In this document: in pieces, positions 34,302 through 43,002 of the stretch
Layout of the letters: each line of letters starts with the position of its first letter
Numbering within the stretch: position 1 is the first letter of the stretch
Assembly (NCBI GenBank): GCA_019914945.1
Contig: CM034101.1
Coordinates: 879,188-943,187, forward strand
Source of the DNA: Typha latifolia
Taxonomy: Eukaryota; Streptophyta; Magnoliopsida; Poales; Typhaceae
Reading direction: 5' to 3'
Length of the DNA: 64,000 bases
Made by a program: the position numbers and the translations under genes
The notes under the pieces: generated by a model
Seen by the model: the letters and a program-made list of their open reading frames with translations, nothing else
The model's database searches: none
Told to the model about the DNA's origin: nothing

Positions 34302-37300
34302 ATGGACTGGATCCTATCCAAGTTGGGTTCCGGTGCCGCCGACGAGCTGAGTCAGCACCTTGCTCTCAAGGGCGACATCCGTAAGCTGCGGACTACTCTG
34401 CCGAGGATCCGCACCCTAATTGACAAAGCCGAGTGCTGGAGCTGGAAGCACAAGGACCTCGCCGAGCTACTCACGCAACTCAAGGACGCTGCTTACGACG
34501 CCGGCGACCTGCTCGATGATTTCGACTACCAGGATCTGCAGCATAAGATCGAGGGCGAACAAAGTGAGGCAAGTCGAACCCTTCCTTCCTCTCTAAATGT
34601 TGCAATAAATGCTATAAGCAGTGCTACCAACAGTGTGAGAGATTTAGCAAGAAATTTTATCAGCGGTGCTACAGAGAAAGTGAGGGATGTGAAAGGGAGG
34701 CTAGATGATATTGCTGCTGAGATGGAAGCCGTGATTAAATTGTTACATTTAGATGATGAATCGAAGCAGTACGGCATGTCAGTGAGACGAGAGACGAGCT
34801 CCTTCCTTATCGAATCGGAAGTGTTTGGGCGAGACGAGGAACGAGAGAAGGTGATCAAGCTTTTGCTGAACTCAGGTGATGGATCTGGATCAAGCAGTAG
34901 TGTGTCTGTTCCTCCTACTAAGAGAAGAAAGACGGAAAACGTGTCAGTTTTGCCTCTGGTTGGGATTGGAGGGGTGGGGAAGACTACCTTGGCGCAGCTT
35001 GTGTACAACGATCAGAGGGTAAAGGATCACTTTGAGCCCAAAATGTGGGTTTGTGTGTCCAACTACTTTGATGTTACAAGGATAACTACAGAAATGATAG
35101 GAAAGCAGCCTGATACCAGGAACTTGAATTCCCTTCAAATGATTCTAAAGGAGAAGGTGATGTCAAGGAGGTTCTTGCTCATTCTTGATGATGTGTGGAA
35201 TGAGGAAAGCGAGGAATGGAAGAGACTGGTTGCACCACTGAGATCTGGGCTTCAAGGGAGCATGATCTTGCTGACCACTCGGTCCCAAAAGGTCGCCGAT
35301 ATAACGGGCACGATGGAGCCAATAGTTCTCAAGGGCTTGCCAAAAGATGCTTACTGGGAGTGCTTCAAGACATGTGCATTTGGTTTGGAGAAGCCAGAAG
35401 ACTACCCAGAGTTAAAAGCCATTGGTGAGATGATTGCTGCCAAGTTGAATGGATTTCCCCTAGCGGCAAAAACTTTGGGTGGCCTGCTGTACCAAGACAT
35501 GAATCCAAGTCACTGGAGGACTATAATGAACAGCGAAATGTGGGAACTGCCACAAAAGGAATATGATATCTTACCGGCCCTGCGATTGAGCTATCAGTAT
35601 CTGCCGGCGCATCTCAAACGATGTTTCCGAATTTGCTCTATGTTTCCCAAAGACGATCTTATTTCCATTCCTGATTTGATCTATCTTTGGTTGGCACAAG
35701 GCTACATTTTACCTCAAGGAAACATGGTACTGGAAGATATAGGAACTAGCTACTTCAACGAGTTGTTGAGCAGGTCCTTCCTTCAGCCATCTCATATATT
35801 TCATGATCGATATGTTATGCATGATTTGATTCACGACCTGTCACAATCTGTTTCACAAAGTGAATGTTTTACTATACAAAATGAAAATCTTCGAAAAGAA
35901 ATCGTGACTACTACCCGTCATCTGGCAATAAATAATGAGGCCATAGAACCGAGCAAGTTAACGGAGATAGGCAACTTCAACAAACTGCAGTCACTTCTCA
36001 TCGTGGCTTCCTTTAAGCCTGACTGGGGTCCCCCACTTAAGTTCTGGTTCAACAGACTCACAAGTATCCGGTATTTTGAAGTATCTTATTGTAAGATCGA
36101 AGAGCTGCCCGAGAGTATTGGCAACTTAAAACATCTTCGGTACCTTGACATATCTCGTACACGTGTTACAAAGTTACCTGAGGCAGTGTGTCGTCTTCAT
36201 AACTTACTATTTTTGGGCTTAGAGGAATGTCCAATAGCGTGCTTTCCTGAAGGCTTCAGCAACCTAATTAATTTGCGGTGCCTTATTTTATCAGATTCAA
36301 TGATAGTTTCCAAGATAACGAATATTGGGAAGCTAACTTCTCTTCAAAATTTGAAGGAATTTGAGGTCCTAAAACAGCGTGGGCATATGATTGAAGAACT
36401 AAAGGACATGAAGCAGCTCCGTGGAAGCTTGTCGATCAGGAGTCTTGAGAACATTGAGAACAAGGAAGATGCTCGTCAAGCCAAGCTAAACAACAAGGAG
36501 TACCTGGATGAGTTGATCCTACAATGGTCTTATTGTAAAGAAAGTAGTAGATCAGAGATCGGCAACTTAGATCTTGAGGTCGAGGGGGTGCTTGAAGAAC
36601 TCCAGCCACATCCGAATCTCAAACGGCTGGAAATTCGAGGCTACAGAGGTGCCAAACTTTCACATTGGATGCAGACGCAGATGCTGCCTTACTTAAGCAG
36701 TCTCACTCTAGAATATTGCCCGCAACTCACAGAGATCCCATCACTCTCTCCCTTAAGCAGTCTTACTATAAAAAACTGTCCACAACTCATGGAGATACCA
36801 TCACTCAATTTCTTACGCAATCTTAATATTAAAGATTGTCCACAGCTCATGCAGATACCATTGCTCACTTCCTTAAGCTGTCTCGCTGTGAAAAATTGCC
36901 CACATATTGAGATCTCTTTCCTCGCTTCTTCCATTAGTGAATTGGCATTGGTCGGTATGAGATGGGATGCACTTTCAAGATTGTGGGATGGATCCCAAAG
37001 TTCAACTGATGAAGACAGGACAAATAAACAAGGGTCATCCCTCTCTAAGATACACATCCAACAGTGTGCAAACCTGACAAGTCTTGAAGAGTGGCTGCCG
37101 CCACACTGCCTGCATCGGACACTCAAGTCAATACACATCAGGGATTGTGAAGAACTCGTGACGATCCCGGTGGAAAGGTTTAAGGATATCATCTCTCTGG
37201 AGATATTGGAAATAGCGGATTATCCCAAGCTCAACTGCCCGAAGGAAATGCTCTTACCAATCTCCATCAAAATATTAGAGTTGGATAACTGTGGCGATCT

Positions 37301-37952
37301 CGGCAAGTCACTACCCAATTGCCTAGTTAACCTCACAGCTCTAACCGACTTGACAATACGTAGGTGTCCACACGTAGCATCCCTTGTGTGGCGGCACCTG
37401 ACAGCACTTGAATATTTGGTAATTAGGGAATGTGAAAATATGAGATCTTTAGAAGGGATACAAGTTCTCCAATCCCTAAAATCATTGGATATCCGCAAGT
37501 GTCCAAAGTTAATAGAATCAGACCCATTGGTGCCTAGCGGCGAAGTTCAGGGGAGATCTGAAGGCATGTCATCGCTCCATTTTTTGTCCATCGAAAACAC
37601 GGCTGTCCTAAAACTGTCATTTTTGAGAAGTCCACCCCTCTCACTCCGACAACTCATAATATGTAATTCTCCCGAGCACGTGATGTTTACTGGAGAGGGA
37701 CATGAATGGTTGCGAAGCCTCAAATCACTCAATCGGCTACTGTTTGTGCGTTGCTTAAATCTTCAGTCCCTACCGGCAGAATTGCATAGCATGACTTCCC
37801 TTGAAAATTTGGGAATAAATTCTTGTCCTGAGATCCAGTCGCTGCCGGCGGAGGGCTTGCCCACATCCCTCCTTTCCTTAAAGTTCAGTAATTGCCATCC
37901 GATGTTGACAGAGCAATTGGAAAAGTACAAAGCACTGATGAACCTGCGCTAG
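34302..37952 (+). CDS. CC-NB-ARC-LRR disease resistance protein (RGA type), copy 1
   Basis: Intracellular immune receptor of the CNL class, 1216 residues in one exon. An Rx-like coiled-coil covers about residues 1-160 (AYDAGDLLDDFDY is its EDVID-like region). NB-ARC motifs are P-loop GIGGVGKTT (221-229), kinase-2 FLLILDDVW (291-299), RNBS-B ILLTTRSQKVA, a GLPL-site variant GFPLAAK (384-390), RNBS-D CFRICSMFPK and MHD in VMHDLIHDL (506-508). About 20 irregular LRRs fill residues 560-1210, including four near-identical 20-residue units at 36693-36932. A basic TKRRKT stretch lies just before the P-loop. All core nucleotide-binding motifs are intact, so a working receptor is plausible; the recognised pathogen cannot be told. 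Copy 2, 8.7 kb downstream, is a close paralogue. The 3' UTR seems to hold an intron. Confidence 0.97.
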   Translation: MDWILSKLGSGAADELSQHLALKGDIRKLRTTLPRIRTLIDKAECWSWKHKDLAELLTQLKDAAYDAGDLLDDFDYQDLQHKIEGEQSEASRTLPSSLNVAINAISSATNSVRDLARNFISGATEKVRDVKGRLDDIAAEMEAVIKLLHLDDESKQYGMSVRRETSSFLIESEVFGRDEEREKVIKLLLNSGDGSGSSSSVSVPPTKRRKTENVSVLPLVGIGGVGKTTLAQLVYNDQRVKDHFEPKMWVCVSNYFDVTRITTEMIGKQPDTRNLNSLQMILKEKVMSRRFLLILDDVWNEESEEWKRLVAPLRSGLQGSMILLTTRSQKVADITGTMEPIVLKGLPKDAYWECFKTCAFGLEKPEDYPELKAIGEMIAAKLNGFPLAAKTLGGLLYQDMNPSHWRTIMNSEMWELPQKEYDILPALRLSYQYLPAHLKRCFRICSMFPKDDLISIPDLIYLWLAQGYILPQGNMVLEDIGTSYFNELLSRSFLQPSHIFHDRYVMHDLIHDLSQSVSQSECFTIQNENLRKEIVTTTRHLAINNEAIEPSKLTEIGNFNKLQSLLIVASFKPDWGPPLKFWFNRLTSIRYFEVSYCKIEELPESIGNLKHLRYLDISRTRVTKLPEAVCRLHNLLFLGLEECPIACFPEGFSNLINLRCLILSDSMIVSKITNIGKLTSLQNLKEFEVLKQRGHMIEELKDMKQLRGSLSIRSLENIENKEDARQAKLNNKEYLDELILQWSYCKESSRSEIGNLDLEVEGVLEELQPHPNLKRLEIRGYRGAKLSHWMQTQMLPYLSSLTLEYCPQLTEIPSLSPLSSLTIKNCPQLMEIPSLNFLRNLNIKDCPQLMQIPLLTSLSCLAVKNCPHIEISFLASSISELALVGMRWDALSRLWDGSQSSTDEDRTNKQGSSLSKIHIQQCANLTSLEEWLPPHCLHRTLKSIHIRDCEELVTIPVERFKDIISLEILEIADYPKLNCPKEMLLPISIKILELDNCGDLGKSLPNCLVNLTALTDLTIRRCPHVASLVWRHLTALEYLVIRECENMRSLEGIQVLQSLKSLDIRKCPKLIESDPLVPSGEVQGRSEGMSSLHFLSIENTAVLKLSFLRSPPLSLRQLIICNSPEHVMFTGEGHEWLRSLKSLNRLLFVRCLNLQSLPAELHSMTSLENLGINSCPEIQSLPAEGLPTSLLSLKFSNCHPMLTEQLEKYKALMNLR
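36693..36932 (+). repeat. Four tandem 60-bp LRR units in NLR copy 1
   Basis: Period-60 repeats starting at 36693, 36753, 36813 and 36873 encode 20-residue LRRs with the pattern LxxLxIxxCPQLxxIPxLxx. Copy 2 has only three such units. Confidence 0.88.
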
Positions 37953-39722
37953 GAGTTGGTTGATTTCATGGGGTAAGTCTCAGACCACCATTCCTTACTG
38001 TCATTTCCCACTACTGCATTTGATGACGAATTGAACTATCTAGACAGCCAATGTCTAAAAGTTAAGCTAATTGGATATCTTTACTTTATATTTCTCTTTT
38101 TGTAATATAGAGCTGTCTGTGATTATGTACTCTCTCCTAGACTCCTACTGCTTTTATTTGCAAACGTCTTCTTCTATCCCTACTTGGTCAAATTCTGTGT
38201 ATTGATCCCAGTTATAGTTGTTTGTTGTCTTTCTAATAGGACTTGACTTGTTAGATGTTAATAATTAACTAACTTCGATTCTTTCATTGTTCCAGAGTAA
38301 ACAAATTCGGAAGATCTCGAACCACTATACTACTTTGGATGGCCGGTGCAGGGGCTTGTTGCTCATGCAAACGCTGAATTAATGGAGGAGATGAAACTTA
38401 CTCATATGGCACTTACGATATTTTGTTTTCCTTTTCTCATTCTCATTCTCTGATGTATAGTATTCTTCCATTAGTGTTTTAATTAGAGAGTGCTATGTCG
38501 TGGTCTTGGTTTTGTTGCAGGCCTGGTATTCCATCTTGTGATCTTATACATAAACTATTTGAGAAACTAGCGACCTTCTGTTTTTGCTGTATATGCTTCC
38601 TTTTTTTTATCGGTTTAGAAGTTTAACCCTCACATTTTGGTCTTTTTTCACTGAGAATTTTTTACAAAAAGAAAAATCCCCTGGCTTATCTTGCTGAGTT
38701 ATTTGTGTTGAATTAAGTGGGTGGATCTTTTATAGCCAGTCTGATCCATTTATGTACATGGTTGCCTGAATCGAGATTAAGATATGAACTACGTGAGGTG
38801 CAACATTCACGTAGTAGAAAGTAGAAACTTTTGATATGTCATAAGTTAGCTTAAAGGAGATGAGCTTTCTGCTCATCATTGTTCAGCTGAATCAGCTCTA
38901 ATCCAACAATGTTCATGGATTAGCTTCTTTTATGCTAATTATATACTTGGGCAGGAGCTGAACAGAGAACGAGGTTATATATATCGTATACTTTTTGTCG
39001 TGCATCTTTATTTATGTCATCCTGGTGGGGTTGCATCTGGGCTAAGGGCAATGTACTATGTCAGTTGTCCTAATACCGATCTGATCTTAATTCAAATTTG
39101 GCACTATCTATGAACCAATTTTATGTATTCAAAATTGACTCCATGTACTACCCCCATCCCTTCTCGCCACATACTCGCTCTTGCTCCACCCCGCCTTCAC
39201 TGATAACATTTAAATTAGAGAGAGACAGAGTGACCATTAACAACACAAGAATGAAATACGTTGTATTAAAACTCAAATAGCACAAACAAAATAAATCACA
39301 ACCCAAGAATCGATCCATTCGGAAAGGGCACAACGTCCGGCAGCTCTATCGAGCTACAGAGAGAATCATCTATGTGAACGTCGATTATTACTACCGGCAA
39401 CCAACCAACAAAAAAGAGAACAAACAAATTAGATAAACTACAGGCACATGTAGACATTCCTAGGAAAGACAACAACTTCTATCTCTATTTATGCACTGGC
39501 GCAAATGTATTGTTATGCAATCGTGTACAAAATGAAGCATATGTTTGATGTCTCAGCTGCTAATCTTATCTTAGTTGGCATTATACATTTCACCAAGATT
39601 GAAGTTAGGGTAGTAATCTTATCCTAGTTGGAAATTAGGGTAGTAATTATCTCCCATGCTATATGAAGGCATGCAACAATTTTCCTTATATCTATCCTGA
39701 GTTCAAATGAGAAGGGGAAGAG
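37953..39722. repeat. Duplicated 3' flank of NLR copy 1
   Basis: Long stretches from the stop codon to about 39720 recur after NLR copy 2 (46626 to about 48290). Examples are GGCCGGTGCAGGGGCTTGTT, GCTGCTAATCTTATCTTAGT and the final GAGTTCAAATG word. Small insertions and deletions separate the two. No coding potential was seen in either copy. Confidence 0.85.
37973..38295 (+). other. Probable 3' UTR intron of NLR copy 1
   Basis: About 20 bases after the stop codon, a strong donor (GGGTAAGTCT) is followed 320 bases later by the acceptor TGTTCCAG. The sequence on both sides is kept in the second NLR copy. Introns in 3' UTRs are known in plant NLR genes. This is inference from splice motifs and conservation. 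Confidence 0.5.
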
Positions 39723-40378
39723 TCATCAGTAGGCTCATCTCTTGAAATCATCGAACCCTATATGAGAGTGTGCGACGACGCCGTTTTCACCGCAACCTAG
39801 GTAGTTGGATCGCGATCCATCTCCCCTAACTCTCACCTATTTAAAACTCCCCTCAAATCTCTTCTTCTTTTCTCTTTTATTTCCATGTCTACTTTCTTCC
39901 CCAACCTCTTCTGTTTTTGGTTTTCTTCTTAGCCGAAGTGTTCGACGTGCTATGTTCATCGTCGGAGCATCACAGAGAAATCCAGCCAATCCACCTTAAC
40001 CATTTATTTAGTCATAATTTCTTATTTTTGTATTTTATCTTCATCGAAAAGATTTGTCGGCCGACGACCTTGGTAAGAAGGTGCCAATTGCCATGCTTCT
40101 CTAGAGAGCTTCACCATGTGGATGATCAACCTACTTTTGCAAGGGCCCTCATGGTTCGTTTGCCTGTCCGGATTCTCGCCATGGCTGCCGACAAGGTGAG
40201 TGGCTCGATCGGCCAACTAGTCCATTGCATCTATAAGTTTCTCTTGAGCCCCTCCCCCTCTACTTGTTGGAGCCAATCTCAAGCTTTTTCCTCCTAGGAT
40301 GAATGGTTTGTTAGTATCTTTTTCTCAAAGTTTTTCTTGTATGCGATCTCATAATCGGGCAATATTTATTTCTTCATT

Positions 40379-40672
40379 GTGGGCTGCGGGCCAACCTGCA
40401 GCCCACTCTTTTTTCTTTCTGGGCTGCGGGCCAACTTACAGTGTACTCTAATCCTTATTTTTTGTTAGCTGCGGACCAACCCGCAGCCCACTATATTCTT
40501 TCTTCTAGTGGGCCGTGGGCTGGCCTGCAGCCCACTCTTTCCTTATTACTTTATGGGCTGCAGTTTGGCCCGAAACCCACTTGTTATTTGTTTTTCTTGT
40601 GGGCTGCAGGCCAGTCTGCAGCCACTTACCATTTTGTTTCTATGGGCTGCGAGTTGGCCTTCAGCCCACTTG
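40379..40672. repeat. Array of seven degenerate GC-rich hairpin units, about 44-bp period
   Basis: Units begin near 40381, 40421, 40466, 40510, 40554, 40601 and 40644. Each has a roughly 27-bp core, of the type GGGCTGCGGGCCAACC then GCAGCCCAC, separated by T-rich spacers of about 15-20 bp. Most cores can fold back: unit 1 has a 9-bp stem (GTGGGCTGC with GCAGCCCAC), unit 3 a 7-bp stem (GCTGCGG with CCGCAGC), and unit 6 an 8-bp stem (GGCTGCAG with CTGCAGCC). Units 2 and 5 are more decayed. A translated frame across it is only the repeat. Confidence 0.85.
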
Positions 40673-41486
40673 ATCTTTTTTTAATGATTAAAGTCTTATA
40701 GTTTTATAATTTGTTCATATTTTTCTTACAGTTATATTTTTAACAATTGATCATTTAAGTCAGCAGATATTAATTACTTAAAAAGTGGTATGACAATCAT
40801 CTTCATTAGACATTAGAAAATTATCCTATCTAATTTCTAATGGTTGTAGAAATTTTTGTATCTTTCACAGTTTTTGGTAACTCATTAATTGTACTTAACT
40901 AAACTAGATTAATAGAATAACAATCTAATATAGATATTATATTAAGAGTACCAACATTAAATAACATTTTAGATTATCATAAGCACTAAAATTATTAGTG
41001 GACACTTAATCTAAACCTACCCAAATTGGTAGTGGTAACGTGTAGCCTAAATAATTAGTTAGGTCGAGATAGCTATATTTGCTTATGCTAGATTATTTCA
41101 TTATTTGGTGAATCTGTTAGCATAGGAGAGGATCACAAGACATAAGAGGAGATCGATATTTTGAGGAGAGCTTATTGCAGTATACTTTCGAGGCAATAAA
41201 TCTTTCACAGTCTAGGAATAATGTAGACTTTAGCATAATGTGGTGAGTGTTATAATAATATTAATATATTGTGGCATGCATAGTATTTACACACTATTAT
41301 AATTTATTGTATGTGCTTACTATATTTTTTATGTCAAGATTCATGCATGATAGAATCTTGCGTGCTGTGATTATAATGAACATGATACGACAATATAAAT
41401 AAAAAACTTATATATGTGAGGAATTGATTATAGACCTAGTGGTACCAGACGTCGTAGGGTTGAGACGTTTTTTTGAGCTGCATGCG

Positions 41487-41575
41487 ATGATTTGAGCTAC
41501 GTGCTCCTTATTCCACTACATGTAATGATTTGAGCTGCTTGCTTCTGATTTCATTACGTGCGATGATATAGAGAT
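41487..41575. repeat. 38-bp minisatellite, about 2.3 units
   Basis: The word ATGATTTGAGCT starts units at 41487 and 41525, and a partial unit starts at 41563; bases between also match (TTCCACTACATG against TTTCATTACGTG). A further partial match (TTTGAGCTGCATGCG) precedes the first unit. Confidence 0.75.
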
Positions 41576-43002
41576 AGGGCTTATGTGCTTACAACTATGA
41601 TCTTTAATTTGATGGCAATAGACAATCGATCATGTGTAATATTGTCAACACATATACAGATGATATTGTCGCTAGTTATCTATTCTCTCCTAGTTGTGTT
41701 TTTTGTTTCTTCGTAAACTCGTAGCATGTTATGTGATCGCTCTATGTAAGCTTATGATATAATAGTTGAGAATTGGTTTATAACCTGGGTGAGCCTATTA
41801 TATCATAAGTAATTACATAGTAGAATAAGATATGATTATTCAATAGCTGATAAATTAACAACAAATTACTTATGAATTTTTTTAATCATTTATTTATATT
41901 ACAATTTACTATAATATTTCTTCAATATGAAATATACTATTGTTATATTTACATTATATTTAGACTATTGTGAATTACACTTCTTGAGCATTTATGCTTA
42001 CTACATTTTAGTGAAAAATATGTTACAAATATATCGGAGGAATGCAGGCTTATCATAAAGTAATTGTTTAATTAGTAATTATTTATGTTTACTTGTTTAG
42101 TTGAATGGTCGCTCCTTCGTGCGAATGATTGATATTTTATATTGTATGGACGTGTAATTTTTTAGGCTTTTGTGAACTTTGTTTAATGTTGATTAATTTT
42201 CTTGTTAGACTTATATTTTGGTTAAACCAATTATGATTTTAATACTCTGCGAAAATATTAACCACCGCCCTCGCGAGCACCATGTGAATACTTCCCACGT
42301 ACAGATCCGGTGTTGGGTATTTCACTGGAGGCAGTGGATAGACCTGGTGAAAAAGGAGCGAATCAGAGCTTAGATGGAGCCGACTAGACCCAATGGCGAT
42401 AGTGGAGAAGAAAACACTAAATTTGGATGGACACCAGAGCCAAGTGCTTAGGAAGAGGGCAGAGGAGGGTGGAGGAGGAATGAGCTTGCTGCTTTTAGGG
42501 ACATGGTGGCAGAAGGGGAGAGGGAGGGGCGACTGCTAGATTTAGACAAAGAGTGGAGAAGGAGGTTTAATAGAGAAATGAGTTGGAGAAAGAGGGAAAG
42601 AAAAAGAGACTTGGAGAAACAGAAGACCCCTCCTCTCTCCTAACTATTCGAGTTAGCAGAGTGAAGAAGCGAATAATATTGACGACGACGAGAGAAGCTT
42701 TGAAAAGAAGAAGAAAAGTTGAAACGGAACCCTAGCAGCACTAGGACAGGCTCGGAAGAGAAACGTAAACAATTCTGACTTTTCTGTGTATGATAGATAG
42801 GATAACATTTCCTTGGTCCACATTCACCTAAGACGCCTCTGAATTTCTAATGATATCCATCAATCCGTGTCAACTTTAATGCAAAAGGACGCAGGTGTAA
42901 CTACTCTAATTATATTAAGATAGGCAATGGTCAGGGCTAAGAAGTTGTTGCTGTTGTTTGTACGCATTGTGGGGATGAGAAGGAGGACTCCTCATTGCAA
43001 CA

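Larger units (their letters stand above)
39723..42820. other. Unique spacer between the two NLR duplication units
   Basis: About 3.1 kb with no counterpart at the other end of the duplication. It holds the GC-rich hairpin array (40379-40672), AT-rich DNA (40690-42240) with a 38-bp minisatellite, and a purine-rich patch (42340-42760). On the minus strand the patch looks like a 5' UTR scrap (CTAGGGTTCCGTTTC) with a decayed reading frame. A small + strand frame at 39917-40297 has no family resemblance. The spacer is possibly a transposon insertion or captured gene debris. Confidence 0.5.

Noticed and set aside
36689..37192. 167-residue minus-strand frame inside NLR copy 1, partly echoed in copy 2
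   Set aside because: Present in both copies only because the LRR coding sequence is duplicated; the translation just reflects the antisense of CPQL-type repeats.
39318..39365. tRNA-like words on the minus strand (TAGCTCGATAGAGCTGCCGGAC)
   Set aside because: No matching T-arm or acceptor stem, and the corresponding region in the second NLR flank has lost the resemblance.
40441..40701. 86-residue frame over the hairpin array
   Set aside because: A translation of the tandem repeat; no conservation and no upstream gene structure.
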